Positions 47,601-62,020 of a stretch of 64,000 nt of DNA are shown piece by piece (position 1 is the stretch's first letter; each line of letters starts with the position of its first letter). This DNA is from Otis tarda (taxonomy: Eukaryota > Chordata > Aves > Otidiformes > Otididae). The notes below the pieces were generated by a model. That model was not told the DNA's origin. It saw only the letters and a list, made by a program, of their open reading frames with translations, and did no database searches. The stretch covers positions 24,428,501 to 24,492,500 of the forward strand of contig CM048553.1 in NCBI GenBank assembly GCA_026413225.1, given 5' to 3'. The position numbers and the translations under genes were made by a program.

Positions 47601-50600
47601 CATCAGAACACTTGAATTAATCCATTTTAAACCATTGATAGCCTGTTTACCTTTGTAAGATCTTAGGACATCTTCCAGAAACTCGGATGAATAAATGAGT
47701 ACGATGCAGACCGCTTTTTGTATAGTCTTTTATTCAGAGCAGCAAAGTAAGTGGAACATGGACCTGCTCCAGTAGCTGCTGAAATCAGCAGAACGATTCT
47801 CAGTATTTCCAATAGTTTGTTAATTGGTTTCTTCTATCATGAAACACCATGATTTGGGGGTGGGGTGCAGGCTGTTCTTGCCCATTTTCAAAGTTAGTTT
47901 ATTTGAGTGGGAGAGAGCAAGGCTCTCCTCCTTGTGTCCTGCAGTGTTGTTACCTGCCCTCGGAAGAGGGCAAACTGGAAAAAAAAAAAGAGTTGCCCTC
48001 CTTTTCAAAGCAACCTAAATTTCACCTCTGAGTGTAGGATCTGGCACGGAAAGCATCTGTTTCATTCTTTCAGGCAAAGCACTGTTTATTCTGGATACCA
48101 AGACAGAAGATAAGCACCTCTTAGGAGCAGCACTAGGTGCAAAGAGCGGTCTATAAACTTGTTTGGCCCTTGAGTGAACGTTTTATTTGTGCTCCAGTAG
48201 TTTGTCAAAGTTTAGAGTAATAACCTCCAACTATGCAGGATTGCTTTGCTGTCTTTGGACCGTGTTGAAACTACAGAACTTGTCTGCTCTGTCTTGTAAT
48301 GGTGGAACTATTTTCTTTTTCACTCAAGTAAGTGTGATCAAGGCCAATAACATGTGTCTAACCTGCAGCATATTTGTTGGAATGACAGCCAGTGCTGATG
48401 TTGTGACCAACCTCATCACAAGGCTGGTGACCTTTGGATACAGCTGCTTGCTGTTAGAATTTATTTCTAAATTATTGTCAGTCAGTCTCGAGTTGTTGGT
48501 TCTTGTCCTTATGTTCTTAGTGGTTTCTTTAACCACTTAAATCGTGGTTTAAGACCTTCAGTCATATGTATGCACAATAGGTAAATTAGTATCAATGTCA
48601 TAATGAAATTGAAACAAAATCTGAAGAGTCCAAATCAAGATGAATTGCTGTGGTTATTCCTTCCTATGTGTTGAGCTGTATTGCTGTTGATTAGCTATAT
48701 TTTTGTGTTAATTTTGCACGATATCAAGATCAAGAGCATTTTTTTTTTTTTTTTAAGGCCACTTTCCTTAGGAAGGTAGGATACTGTGATTGTGCCTGCT
48801 GCATACGTAATACTTTCTGACTCCACCCAGTAACTTTGATGCTGGCCGATACTAGATGCCTAGATGCTTGGTGAAAAAGCGTGTGAGTTAGCTGAGGGAT
48901 AGAGATAATAGTCTCTTCTGATGGAAAAGCTGGAATACAAGTTCTTGTGAGTACAGGAGAATCTGGTTGGAGGTGTTACGAATATTCTGACCTCAGCAAA
49001 ATGCTTAATATTCATCTACTCCTTACTACATTTAGAGTCTGCATCTCTGAGGAAGCCAAATTTCATTTATTTCACTCATGGAACAACTTCTGTGTGTTTG
49101 AAGTGTAAGTGTGTGAAAGGGGAGAGAGTTTTGCCAAGTTACTTCTTGGTTCTGTGATGTGCTTGCTTGAACAGTCTGTCTCTCTCTCGGAAAACCCCCA
49201 CCACAAACACCAAACCACTCAAACCAAAAAGGCTGTACTCCCTCTGTGAGATGTTACCATGAAAAATGTGTTGGTTTAAAGGACACCTGTCTCTGAACCA
49301 GAACTCTTGTGTAGAGAATATTTAGAATTTGAAGAGTTAAAAGGAGAGCTCTGTAAGGAATTAGCAAGGGGAATTTGAATGCCATAATGCAGGAGGCACA
49401 GGATACACTAAATAACATTTGTGCATTTTTTAAAAAGTTTTATTTATAGTAAGTAGCTTGAGAGAGAAGTGTGTGTTGGAAGTATATATGGAACGATATC
49501 TTTACCTTCTCCTCCTGCAGGAGGGGATCTGGATTATGGGAGATGAGGAGGGAGAAATGTAGCCCTCTTGAGACTCAGTGTTACTTTTTGTAGGATTTTG
49601 GAATAAACGTTGATTATTTCACTCCTGGCAGACTTAAAAGAGTGCGGTTCGTGTGTGACAGACTTTGGGAAGAGCCTGTGATACAAAGGATTTTGGAAGC
49701 CTACTTGTCCCTTCCCCTTCTGCGGAGGAGGAGGTGCCTATTAAATCTAGATCAATAAAGAATCAATAATTCTTTGCTGATCTAAGTACAGTAAAATCAT
49801 TACAAGCCATGGCTGAGTGTCTGCTTCTTGATGACTTTGTTTATATTTAGGAAGCAAGAGACTGGTTACTACTGAACTGCTTTGTGTTGTGATGTGTGGT
49901 ATGCTGTGATGGAGAATTTCCAGAGAAGTGGTTCGGGTAAGCATTGTATGGGTAATGTTTATAAATGGCCTGAATACCTTTGGGATGGGAGTGGTATCCG
50001 TGCTGAGAACTTGGATTTGACTTAGGGTGTATGATGACTTTGGTGCAGTTCTCATCTGCTTAATGCTGGGACGAGCAGGTCGCGTGTGGTTATCTGTTGT
50101 GACATGTGACTGAAGGCTGATGGGAAAGAGATGTAGGAAGTAATACTGAAAAATTAAAAAAAACCCCTAAAACTGAATTTGGAAAATAAATGTAGAAATA
50201 TGGGTGTCAAAGCAGTTTCTAAATAATACTAGGGAACTGGGTCAGAAAATCTTTATCTGGTGGTTTAAGTTACATTGCCAAATGTGTACAAAGGTGATTC
50301 AAGTGTCTTGAGAAATAGGTCTGTTGAGATGTGTGTCACAAAACAAATGAGAGTGAACGTAATTTCAGGCAGAAGATAACAACGCAGTGTTTCTGCTTGT
50401 GAAGTGTCACTTCAGACATGACACAGGCAAATTTTTTTTTGGGAAAGAGAGAAATAAAAGCTCAATAATATAATCTGACGTTTCCTGAGGGAGGCCCATC
50501 TTCATTTATGCAATTCTTGAATTTACAAGGTCTTTGTGTGTTGGATAGGGATTTTTCCAGTCTGCCACTTTTGGGAGGGAAGATAGGTGGGGATGATATT

Positions 50601-53600
50601 GTCTCATGAGCCTTTCCATTACAGAGGAGATTTCCCAGGAGATGGTTTGTGTTCCTGTATCTTCTAACTCCACTTCTTTGTTCCCCTAGTACTCTTCGCT
50701 TACACTACTGAGAATCTGGTGTCGGTCCAGTGATTTCCTAGCAGCAGGTGGCTTAGACATCAGCTTGCCCAACAGATTTACTAGTCTCTGCTGCCATGTG
50801 CCATGTTTTTGAGGCCATTCCAACAAACTATGAATCTGAGTTGTGCTGCTAGTTCTCAGGACTGGTGTGTGATGTTAGTGCATGCACATTTGTAGCGGAA
50901 TAATGCCAGCACGTCAGGTCTTCTAAAGCCTTTCTCAGCTGCTTAAAGGGAATAATTGTTTCCTCTAGATGGGAACTTATAATATTATTATATAATGCTT
51001 CAGGTGAGCCTGAGAATGGAGAGCACAGATAGAAGAGAGCAAATATTGCCATTCTGCTGGAGTGTGGCAGCTTCTTATTGGGTCGGCTGTGGGACAGATG
51101 TGCCTCTCATCGGTCTGTAAAAATGCTGGTTTGTGAAACTTCCTGTGGCTTTAAAAAACCCCAACGGGTGGACAGCCTCGCTTAATTTCTCAGAAAATTA
51201 CCAAGATCTGTATGGTGACTAGGGATTCCTGTCACTTCCCTGTGCCATGTTGCACATGGAAGTAAGTTGGGTTCTGGAAGATGTGAGACACTTCAGAACC
51301 AGGTCTAGCTGACCACAGCGCAAGCTGGCAAGTAACTGAGAAGTGGTGGGAAAGTTACCAAGAAAAACTGGCTGTGGAATGGCTGCTCTGTTGTGACCAG
51401 TTTCAAGGCTTTGAAGCAAAATCTGAGACCATGTGGAAGGTTTGGAGATTTACCTGGCAATGACTTTTTACCTGTTCGGAACAGAAATTGTTTTCAATAT
51501 TAGGTGATAAACCTGGACTTTAGGAGACCAAAATTTGAGAACCTTTCTGTTGTGGTTGGGGAAGAGTTTTAATCTCAGAGCATCCCTTAAATCTGTTGAG
51601 TGGCAGTGGTTTAACTTTTTGCCCCAGCCATCAGTGTGTTCAGTTGTGCGTTCTTCTGCCTGGCATGTTTGGTGACAGTGCATCCATTTACCTTTCAGAA
51701 AGTGTGTATTATTTTCATGGGGTAAGAAAAATGGTTAAGTCAACTGTGAAACTGCTTGCTCCCCTTCTCTGCCTTCTGTTCTCCTACAGACACTGGGCAG
51801 AAGAAGGGTTCGTGTTACTAGTTAATAGGTGTGTGTCCTTTGCTTAATTTTTCTTTGAAAATGGATGGAGCAAAGGAGCAGAACTTGGTCTCAGTCCATG
51901 TCCACAGCAGTGACTTGTGAGGATCTGGCCAAAAGGCTGACATAGAAAGCTCTGTTCTGATCCGCAGGCAGTGTTTTAGCTATCAGAGAAGTATTGCAAA
52001 ATGTGTATTTTTGTGTTGGATGTGTCTCTGATCAGATGACAGGATATATGCGTTCCAGAGATGTGGAGTCTGAATACAAGCTATTATTATTTTGATGAAG
52101 TATGCGTATGTCTAAATCCTGCTGTTTATTTTCTTGGGATATATGAGATATAGTAATTTATTGGTAGATCAAGTAAAATAGAGTAACAAACCACAGTACG
52201 TTATGTATGGGATCAGTAGCTTCTTGTTTTTGGTCTTGCTGGGAAATCTCCTGGTTGTGAGGCAAGAAATAATAATGTGATTTCCTTGATAGGTTTGGCT
52301 CTTCCATCTTCTTTGTGCTTTTTTGTTTGTTTGTTTCTTCCAAGACACGCTACTACCAGACATATGACTATATTTAAATCTTCTTCTCATGAAAGGATCT
52401 AAATGAAAATTATTTCTGTCTACTTTTTCGCTTTCCTGAGAAATTCTGCGTGTATGATGCCTCATCTGCTGTGTGTCACAATATCACTGACAACCATATA
52501 TTTGCCTGATCCCATCTACAGTAATCAAGGTTCTGAGTCAATTGACATCTCTTGCTATTTATTTGGAAGGGATAAGAAAGTGAGATTGCAGGCTATGACT
52601 AGTTTATTTAAACAAAATGGATTTTATGTGCACAAAACAATGCCATTTTGATGATATTAAGGCATAAGGAAATTGTCATTACCTCACACCTCTTTCTTTA
52701 TATATTCTGGAATTTATATATCCCTTTTCTGTTACAGCAAAGCTTTCTACTTCGATACCAGTTGAATCACAGTCCTGCTAGTACTTCTTCTGTCCTTTTC
52801 AGGTGCAGCAGTTCTCCTTAGAGGTTATTTAAATGTGAAATATTGACAGTAATTTAATAACTAAAAATAAGTGTGAATGCTACTAAAAACTTGATGATAA
52901 ATGATGGAGGTAAGGCCTCTGAGAGAGCACATAGTGCATTATCAACAATTCCAAGTAACAACTGGAATTATTTGTGTTTGGGCTCTCCTGAGATAGATTA
53001 AGTTTCTTGGTAGGATCCAGGTGTTCACCGTTTCCCTGAGGAAAAAAAAAAGCAACGCTACTGGCTTCAGAAGCTATTCACTGCTGTGCCAGCCCGGGAG
53101 ATCCAGTGGCTTACAGTATTTTTCCTGCTGCCACATGCTCAGTGCAGAGCCTTTCTTTGTGTGTGAACTTCTTAGTCTGATAGCTCACGTACACAAAAAG
53201 ATGTTCTTCCGTACATATGTGTTTGAGGAGTCTTCCTATTTCTTTCAGTGAGAGTAAAATGAATTTCTTGTTACCAGTGAATTCTTATTTGTACACTATT
53301 GCACTCAGCCCTCTTTTGTTTTAATGGATCTTTGCCTTCCTTTTCCTCCACTGAAACTGCACATTCAGACTCAGGCATGGGTTGTGGCCACGGTGGTCCT
53401 GAAACTGTACCTGAGGCTGACTTCGTGCTGTTCTCAAAGTTGTTTTCTGACTTCAGTCTTGAACATTCAGCACTCTGAAGGAATTTGTTTGAGGTCACTT
53501 GCTGTGATTAGTTAGGTCAGATATGCCCTTCAGCTTTGAGATCTGGAAGACTTTCTCTTATCCCAAGTATGTTGCAAGAAGTAGTGCAGAGGCTAGGAAG

Positions 53601-56111
53601 CATGTTTTGGTTCATATTAGTTTTCTTAAGTTAATACCCTCTCAGCTGAAGTGTTTTTCCTCACTGCGTTGTTAGGCAGTTACAGAAAGTGATTAGGAAG
53701 AGAATGTACTGAAATTCAGATAGAGCTTAATTGGTGTCCCCTTGCTTTTCTCTCTGTCTCTCCATTAACATACAGTGATTGTTGCTTTCTGACAGAGAAA
53801 CAAGATTTTCACATGTTATTTTTTGGAATTCCTTTTATTAAATTTGGGTGTTTTTTTTTTTCTTTTTTGGAAACCAGCCACGTACACATCTCCCTGTCTC
53901 CCCATGAGACTGCTTTGTCCAACTTCTTCCATATATTTTTGGAATGAGTTGTCCTCTTACTATAACAGTTTCTGTTTTCATTTTAGTTATTTCCTTTTAT
54001 CCAGTAAGATGACGAAGACTTCATCATAGTCCAAATACAGTGTCAATAGCTGTCGGTTAACTCTTAGGCACAGATATTGTTTTTTGATTTCTTCTTTTTT
54101 TTTTGTCCTGTTTTGTGCCTGTTTTCATTTACACCTTAGTCTCAGTGTAATTATCTGTATTCACCATTTACCTTTCTTCTCTTTGTCTTGTTCTTAAGCT
54201 GGTATTGTTTCCTTGTCTGTGGTGACAAGGATGCTGCTGAAGTCCTTTCCCGTTGTCGAGGCAGCTGTGAGGCGTGTGGGAGCTCGTGTCCTGAATGGAG
54301 TGGGCAGGGAGAGAAGGGAGCACTTGCGGGCTGGCAGGGGCTGCCGGGGCTGTCAGACACTGGCAGAAGCGATGGAAAGTGCGGTTTGATGGCTTTTATT
54401 TATTTGTTGGCCTTCTAAACAGCCAGACTTATTAAATGATCTCCACCTGCTCTACTTTGCTGATGCCAGTTACTGATGCATTTTTTTGCAGTTAAAATAG
54501 CAATCTAAGCTCGTTCAGAGAAAGTTTAGGTTTTTAGCTTCTCCATGCAAAGAATGATGCTGGTTCCATTTGTCAGATTCATCATCATTCTTACCATTCC
54601 TTGGCTTGTTTAGGTGTGGGCAGTCTCTCATAACGGCAGGTTTGCTCAGTTTGGAGGGGAAAAAAGTTTTTATTAAAAAAGGAAAAAAAAAGAAGAAAGG
54701 AAAAAAAGGAGGGGAAAAAAAAAAACCTGCGATTTATCTTGGCTGCTCATGCACAGAGAGGAACCAGATAGAAACAGGATGTTTGTTACAGGCATCTCCT
54801 GCTGACCTTGGAGATGCACAGAATTCCAGAAACTAGAGGACAGCATCTGGAGAAATACTTGAGGTTTTTTATTTAGTCAGTTAGTTATTAGTGTGGTATG
54901 GGTCAGTTAAACGTGATGTGTCTGGCCAGCTCAGAGTAGTTGAAGGGATATGCTTAATTTGCTTGCCCTTCAAAAAGGCATGTTGTAGCATTTTAAGACT
55001 TTTTCTGTTCAAATCAGTAATTTTTATCTTTGAAAGTCAATTTGAAGTAACTAAGCAGTTACGAGTTAAACTAAGTATGTATATTTTTTATATCTCAAGC
55101 ACAGGTCTTTTCAGTGGTGTGGAGAGAATGCTTAATCATGCATTTTATATAGACATTAAGATGATGTTAAAACTCATAGTTTGAACCCAAAGTGATGATA
55201 TTCAGAAATGAAAAAAAGTTCTGACATATTTGAACCAATACTGACAGGGAAGCTAGGACTCTCTTTCTAAAAGTTCTGTCTTCTGCATTCATTTCAGCAA
55301 AGCTCTAATTGAGGTACTCTAGTAGGTTTATTGCCAGCATTAATTATTTAATTATTCCAGAAGTGAGGTGGAAATTATATAGATTTTTATAGTCAAAGTG
55401 ATGTTTCATTTTAGTGTTACCTATTAAGCTTCAGAGAGGACACCTGTGTGAGCCGATGCCCATAGGACCTAGCAGAGCTCATGGCTGCGTTTAATACTTC
55501 ACTGAAGAGGAGATGAGCCCAAGAGGTAATTTCAAGAAGCTCCTGGGGTTCAGTGGTAATGCAAGGCTTCGGAGCAGGTGTTCTACCATGAGTGGATCCT
55601 CATCTTGGAAAACTGTGTGAATTGCATTAAAATAATGTTAAAGTTTGGAAGAATGCCATGGCTTTCTTCCTTGCTCATTTCTCTCTCTTGTGAAAAATGC
55701 AGAGGAAGGCTTCTTGGAGAGGAAGGCAACAAAAAAAAAACCCGGAAAATGTAATTCTTTTTGTCTTTTGCCAAAGAATGTAGAGGGAATTTGAGGTATT
55801 CAGTGGGAATCTATTAGATGTACTTTGAGTTTGCTTCTAGCTTTCTTCAGAATTTCAAACATGGATAGCAAGTTAGGCAGGAGTTAGACTGAACTTCTGC
55901 AACCTTACTGTTTAACCAGAGGACCATATCACTTGCTCTCATGGTCAGCCAGTACTGCATGAGCATAACGCACTCTGAGAGACAACATCCAGAGTAAATC
56001 CTGTGTCATCCACCACAGCCTTTAACTGGGTACCAGATGAAATTCAGCCTTGGGGAAAAAAGGAGGCTTGATCTCTAAGTTCCCACAACACTGTTTTCTA
56101 AAACTTCTTGT
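44602..56111 (+). other. Second intron of the kinase gene, proximal 11.5 kb
   Basis: No further kinase exon is recognisable: nothing resembles the expected continuation after the GFDE codons. The sequence is unique, with simple tracts at 45,045-45,085 (CAAA-like), 48,739-48,754 (poly-T) and 54,660-54,726 (purine). Open frames such as 48187-48540 are hydrophobic, have no domain and sit in AT-rich DNA. No RNA gene was seen. Confidence 0.6.
54660..54726. repeat. Purine-rich tract (A/G)
   Basis: After a short T run, about 50 bases are almost exclusively A and G. It is a candidate for triplex formation but otherwise ordinary low-complexity DNA. Confidence 0.8.
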
Positions 56112-56117
56112 GCTGGA

Positions 56118-56481
56118 GGCCGACCAGCTGGAGACCAGCTTTGTGGAAGAGGGCCTGAGGGTCCTGGCAGACACCAAGTTGAACCTGAGCCAGCAATGTG
56201 CTCTTGCTCCAAAGGCAGCTAATGGTGTCCTGGGCTGCATCAGGAGCAGTGTTGCCAGCAGGTCGATGGAGGTGATCCTTCCCCTCTGCTCAGCACTGGT
56301 GAGGCCACACCTGGAGTACTGTGTTCAGTTCTGGGCTCCCCAGTACAAGAGAGATACGGACATACTGGAGAGAGTCCCAAGAAGAGACACGATGGTGATT
56401 CAGGGACTGGAGCATCTCTCCCATGAAGAAAGACTGAAAGAGCTGGGACTGCTCAGCCTAGAGAAGAGAAGGCTCAGGGGG
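56118..56481 (+). mobile_element. CR1 LINE internal fragment with an unbroken frame
   Basis: The + strand encodes about 120 codons of the C-terminal part of CR1 ORF2. Recognisable segments include [38 protein letters not shown] and [19 protein letters not shown]. The element starts after the reverse-transcriptase core and stops before the 3'UTR, so both ends are missing. No stop codon interrupts it. Residues differ from the copy at 9-10.4 kb at many positions, showing a different subfamily or greater age. It lies in the kinase's second intron in sense orientation. Confidence 0.92.
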
Positions 56482-59400
56482 AATCATATCAATGTCTATT
56501 GTACTTTTTTATTATTAATATGCATAATATGTGTCTTTAAGCTTCTCCCCTCCCTGCTCTTCCATGAGGTTAGTTTCAAAAGCAAGAGGTTCTGAGGGAG
56601 TAACCAATGGATGGAAACCACCTGTGTTTATGAATCTCTACATGCTTCTACAGAAATAAAGCTTCTTTTGCCTGGAATTATTTCTTTGTGGCAAACTTGT
56701 GCAGACGTTCTGGGGCTCTTGATTGATTTATCCAGAAAGAGGAATAGATTTGCTGTCAAAAGCATGAGAGAAAAAGTAAGCTTTGTCAAATGAAGGAAAT
56801 TTTGCACCATGCCTTGAGTTTTCCCTTTTTAAAGGACAGTAGTAAAGTTGGGGGAAGGACAATGTTAGAGAAAAGTGAAGAACTTTCTTTTTTTTTTTTT
56901 TTTTTGTCTGGATTAGTAGTGTTTTTAGGCAGTAGGGTGGGAGAGGAGATACTGATTTAAACATGTGGTTCTTCCTCCATAAATCTAGGGAAAGAGGAAA
57001 TATCCCATCACACTTAATATCTGCTGTGTGTGTTTGTTTTCCTTCATATTCTCATTTAGTTATTCTTTAGATACATTTCAACCTCTTCTTAAATACACAT
57101 CATGTGGAGTTGTGTGGAGCAAGTCCAGGCTAGCTGAAACCTTTAAATTCTTCATCTAAAGGGTGGCTTTTAAGTGCTTCTTAATGGTGAATGGCTCCGC
57201 TGAAATGTTTCCAGTTCTGGAATTGGCGTTAGCATGAAGAAATATCATGTGGCAAAAATAGCTGGGGAACAAGAGTCTAACCAGAATTGCTCATTTCATC
57301 TTATTGCTGTCAACAGGGCTCCTGGATGTAATTCTGGATTTAGCACTTCAGGGTCTAACCCTTGATTTTCTAGGAAGGAGGCTGTCAGTTGATGATGGTA
57401 ACAGGGCTGTGTTCTTAATTTGAAAAGGCTGTGTTGTACCTATGCCTCTTTTTGCTTATGCATAAAGCATAATGAAGCACGTTAACATCAATGAAGCACA
57501 GCTGAATGACCTCTATTTTTGAAAGTGTGGCATACCTTTATTCCAGTTTTCTGCCTAAGACTGGCACATGATCGCATATTTTACTCCTTATATGATCATA
57601 TATTTTACCCCCTTTTTTACACAAACTTTGTCCTTTTCTTAAAGGGCTAAACTGCCTTATATTAGCGTTTGTGTGGAATTGCCCCTTATGTGCTTACATT
57701 GTGGAGTAGCTGCCATTTTGTAATAGCAGAATAGCGTGTGTCCCGCAAACTTGTTCATGAAGCTCTGTCCTAAGCACCACACTTCTTCAGTAGAAAAGTT
57801 CAAAAGATTGTGCTCATTATGCTAAAAAACGGTACCCTTAGGCTCCTGCTTGATCAGACTTGAGGATGCTTTAAAACTGGGCCATAATTAATTGTGCACT
57901 AAAACAGAATTATTACTAATTTATGTTTTTAGGAGAAGGAACTAGATCATGTTCACTCTCTCTGTACAGTTTTAGAAAAGAAAAATATGCATTAATAAAC
58001 AACATGTCTGAAATTAATTAATGATCCCCTGGAGAAGGTTTGCTCCCAAACTAGCTAATTGCTATGTAAAATATTAAAAAATTAATCCCAAAACACATCA
58101 TGAAAAATCAGCTATGGGTTAGTGAATTGTGGTGATTGAACCAGATTTTTTATTTTCCTCTTAATTGCTGAAGTTAACAACCGAGACAAATGATAAAATG
58201 CAAAACAAAACTCCAGTGTTGAGGTGCATTTTGGCATTTCTAATTAATGAGCTCTGTGCTGTGCCACTAAAAATATTATAAGCTCTCACTAGAATTGGTG
58301 TGAGCTGTAAACCTACTATTTACTGTGAATCGATTTGAAAAAGAGTATTGATTACTGCTTTAAAAAAAATTATTATTATTTAGGAAGATTTAGGCAGGAC
58401 CTAAATATTAGAGACCTCAATTTCATAATTCCCTGCCTTTTCTGTTATCCCTCCTTAATCGTCTGCTGGGTCTGTTATTTTTCTCCCTTTTCAGATAGAC
58501 TTCTAGATCTCTTGAATTTGATGACAAAAATAAATTTCTGAAACTTACTGTTCTGTTAACTTAGATGAGGTCAGCAGTTTAAGTACCTTTTAATAAACAG
58601 GTCCCCGTGTATTTCTCAGTTGCATTCATGTTATTAGTAACTGAAGTAGAGTTTAGTATTTGGTTCCTAAATTCTTAGTAAATTTTTTGCAAAGCATGGA
58701 ATGCACTCTGCTTCATGCACAGAGCGCCTCACTGGCTTCCAGGGGAATACATGAACATGTCAAAAATTTGAGTACTTGTAGAATCAAAGCCTTGATCTGT
58801 AAAATGATACTTAATAAGAAAAAATGGGCACAAGCTAGTAATTTTCTTGTTGAAGTGATTAACATGACAATGTACAAATCATGTCATAGGTTTTTTTTTT
58901 TTTTGTCCCTTGCAACTGGAGCAGGTATATAAACTAGACTACCAGGTTTCTAGGGTTTTTTTTGGAAGGCAAAAAGTGTGTTACAGAAAACTTGGGAGAA
59001 AAAATTAAACTTCTTCCATACTTAAGTTTTTCTTGTGAAGTCTCTGTGTAATGCTGCTTCAGCCTAAGTGATAATATTTCTTTTATACTATTTAAGTGAA
59101 GCGTTGATGCATGCATAGGTACCTCCCCTGTTTCTTCCCTGCTCCTAAATCCTCTTATGTTATGCATTAATATGAACAGATGAACTCTCCTTTAGGCTTC
59201 TTCTCAGAAAATGAGTTTTCTAACTAATTCTGCATAAGTCTTTAGCTATATAAAATATTAAAAAAACAGCTGGTTTTAAGTAAGTGTATGTTTAAGAAGT
59301 AACTAAGGACATCAGAAGTATTCATAGCATGACTTTCAATCTTTTAATGAATTTGAAACACTTACAAATGTGTTTTCAAATATAAGTGAAAATTTGGTGT

Positions 59401-59919
59401 TGATTCTAGGGCTGTTAAAACCAGTTTTATCTAAAAATGAATGCAAGTACAGAATAAATCAATTACTGTCTCTACAGTGATATATTCAAACTACAGATAC
59501 CCACTTCAGGCAGGTTGAGTCTTTACTTGTTCCTTTAATCCTGTTTGTATCCGTTGTACATATTGTATGTAAACTTTACCATCTTTACTTGATATAAATT
59601 ATTTCCCTCCTGTTAACCAGAGGGATTTGGGAGGGGAAGCCAGCAGCTGTGTTGCTAGCATATTCTCAGCTTTTATAGATAGTAGGCATGCTACCCTTCT
59701 CCTTCTCTGACTTTTAACTTGAGACTTTGAAGGGATCGGGGACGTGACAGCAGAGGGAGTCCAGGATGTTTCTTCCTTTGCATGCCTTTACTGAAGAGGT
59801 CACCATTTTCTTCTTTGCTCTCTCTGTGGTAATCTGTCGAAGTGTCTTGTGGAGTCCCTCTTGGAAAGGCTTTGCTAGAACTGGAGAACCCAAGTAGGGC
59901 AGTTATGGGGATATGGAAC
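56482..59919 (+). other. Kinase intron 2, unique sequence
   Basis: No exon or transposon recognised. A poly-T tract lies at about 56888-56905. The stretch 57.86-58.33 kb is AT-rich with repeated AATTAAT/TTAATTA homeodomain-like words and few simple repeats, listed as a possible conserved element. Open frames here are short and without domains. Confidence 0.5.
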
Positions 59920-60060
59920 AGCTGTGTTGTAAGGAGAAATCCAGTAGACTGGGGTTATTAAGCCTGGAAAAGACCACTGAGGGGGAATACGACAAATATG
60001 CAAAACTGTGAATGATGTGGACGGGGTAAATAAAAAAAAATTAGATGGAGGGAATTTTTC
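59920..60060 (+). mobile_element. L3-like LINE relic
   Basis: The sequence gaaatccagtagactggggt, then tattaagcctggaaaagacc, then actgagggggaatacgacaa, then atgcaaaactgtgaatgatg resembles the L3/CR1-like 3' ORF2 region. That region encodes a [12 protein letters not shown]-like segment followed by a KIMN-like segment. It is decayed and short. Confidence 0.65.
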
Positions 60061-61646
60061 CTTAGCAAGCTTGATTGAACTGATCTGATTGCCTCATGTT
60101 GCTGTCTCCACTTTGCTGCAGTGAAGGTGCTCCAGGGCTGGTTCTGAAGGTAAAAGCCTTTGCAGGACTTGGAGTGGGGGTGATTTTTTCCCCAAGATTT
60201 GGGAGAGCGAAGCATTTCTGGGCAACAGAGCAGATGTTGGAGGAGGGGACAAATGAAGAACACCTGGAGGTGACTGTCACTGGAAGGGTACATGCACTCT
60301 CTCAACAGAAACCACAGAGCTTACCTATTCACTGTCAGAGAAGGCGTGTCAGGGTGAGTGGTTTCATCCAATACTGGCATTCTTATATTCGAGTTTTATT
60401 GCTCAGAACTAGGGACACGTAAAAATACCAGTGGCATGGTAACATTTCTTAGGGATAATTTTGTTAAACAATGCTATTTCTGCTGGCAAAACTCCAGGTG
60501 TAGTCATAGCTTTGTATTGGTTCATCTTCTGCTGTTTATGATTTATCTTACTCAGATGCCTGGCATAAACGAAGAGAAGAAAATTCTTTTTACTGAAATG
60601 AGTTGTCTCTCAGAAGTCCACCTAATCTCTAGAGCTGCTGGCAAGTCCATTGCAGAATAGCCTGAAGCCAAGAAAGGAGAATAAAGAGAAGAACAGCGAA
60701 GAAAATCTGGAGTATAGTGAAGGCATCTGGGTGTTTCCAAGGGAAGGGAAGATGTCATTACTTACATAGGATTCAAAATGTGACTTCATTCTCTAGAGAT
60801 TTTACAAACTTTACAAAAACACTAATGAAAAGCAAATGTTTTGTTATGAAGTTGTCTTCTTTCTGCCTTCTTGGTATTTCTTAAATACTTTAAAATAACT
60901 TACAACTAAACTTTTTTTCTTTCCCCTCCAGCTCCTATTAACATTCATTTTCTATTTCCATTCCTAGCTGGAATAGTTTCACCTTACAACTTGGGTTTCC
61001 TGTGCAGTATTTTCAAATGGGACCACAGGGACTTGTTGCTTTAATTTGTTTGTATTCTGTTTCCTTCAAGCTTAGATATATCTGTGGGCATTTTTCTTGT
61101 GCATGTGCACATGTGTTTTTTTGTTTAACACCAGGGAAGAGCTGTGAGTAAAGGCTCCTTTGCTGTCGAAGTGTAGTAAGCCTTACTCTTTGAGCTGGGA
61201 AATAAACATTTTTATTTGTCCTTCAAAGTACTGAGATTTCGGATGCTTTCTTTGTCTGTAACAGGATCAAAAACCTCCTCTGTCCTTTTCTTAAAGAAGA
61301 TCCAGCCCACTGTAGAAAAGCTGATAGTGTTTCAGCATGGGTATCTTACAGCCCAGCTGAGTTTTGTGATCACCAGATAATATTCTGTCTTACGGAGATG
61401 GGGAGGCAGATCTAGCTCCGATTTGGCCCTGAAAAATGCTTTCTTAATGGCAACTTTCCCGAAACCATTATTCTTCTGCAAAAAAAGTGGAAAATTTTTG
61501 TATTTTTCTATTTATTGACTTGAGACATGATAATGCTTCATATTTAATAAAGATTATGTATAAGTTTTGACCTCTTTCTTACTATTGTGCTTATCATCTG
61601 TATTTCAAAGTCTTGTGTAGAAGAGTTCAATTATCTTGCTTGTAGT

Positions 61647-61691
61647 AATAGTATAGTAATACTATATATATACTATACTATAGTACTATAC
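61647..61691. repeat. AT-rich palindromic tract (TATAGTA-type)
   Basis: Repeated and mutually complementary words (agtatag, ctatact, tatatata) allow several alternative hairpins or a cruciform. It is probably an unstable AT microsatellite. Confidence 0.7.
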
Positions 61692-62020
61692 CACAGGCTA
61701 CTGTATATATCAGTTCAGTTTGTGTACTCTGTATGTCTGATTTTGTGGAATCACTTTCACTTCCTCTTCTCTTTATGTTGGTTCTTATGCTTCAGAATAC
61801 TGCTTGTCTCAAAGTAGCTTTTTTTTTTTTTCAGATAGGAATGTTAGTTTTTGTTCTCACTCTGTAGTGTTAGAGTTTCTGCAGTGTTGGTGCTCTTTGC
61901 GCTGCTGTTGTTAGGAGTCTGGCAACCCTGCCATTAGTTTCAGGATTTGCATGAGTTCATAAGCATGCAGTAAAATAGCTCTGTGTAGAAAAGTGGCATA
62001 CAAAAAATCCATCTGAAAGA

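Noticed and set aside
48187-48540. 117-codon hydrophobic frame in the kinase intron, looking like a membrane protein
   Set aside because: Hydrophobicity follows from T-rich DNA. There is no family resemblance, promoter or polyA context.
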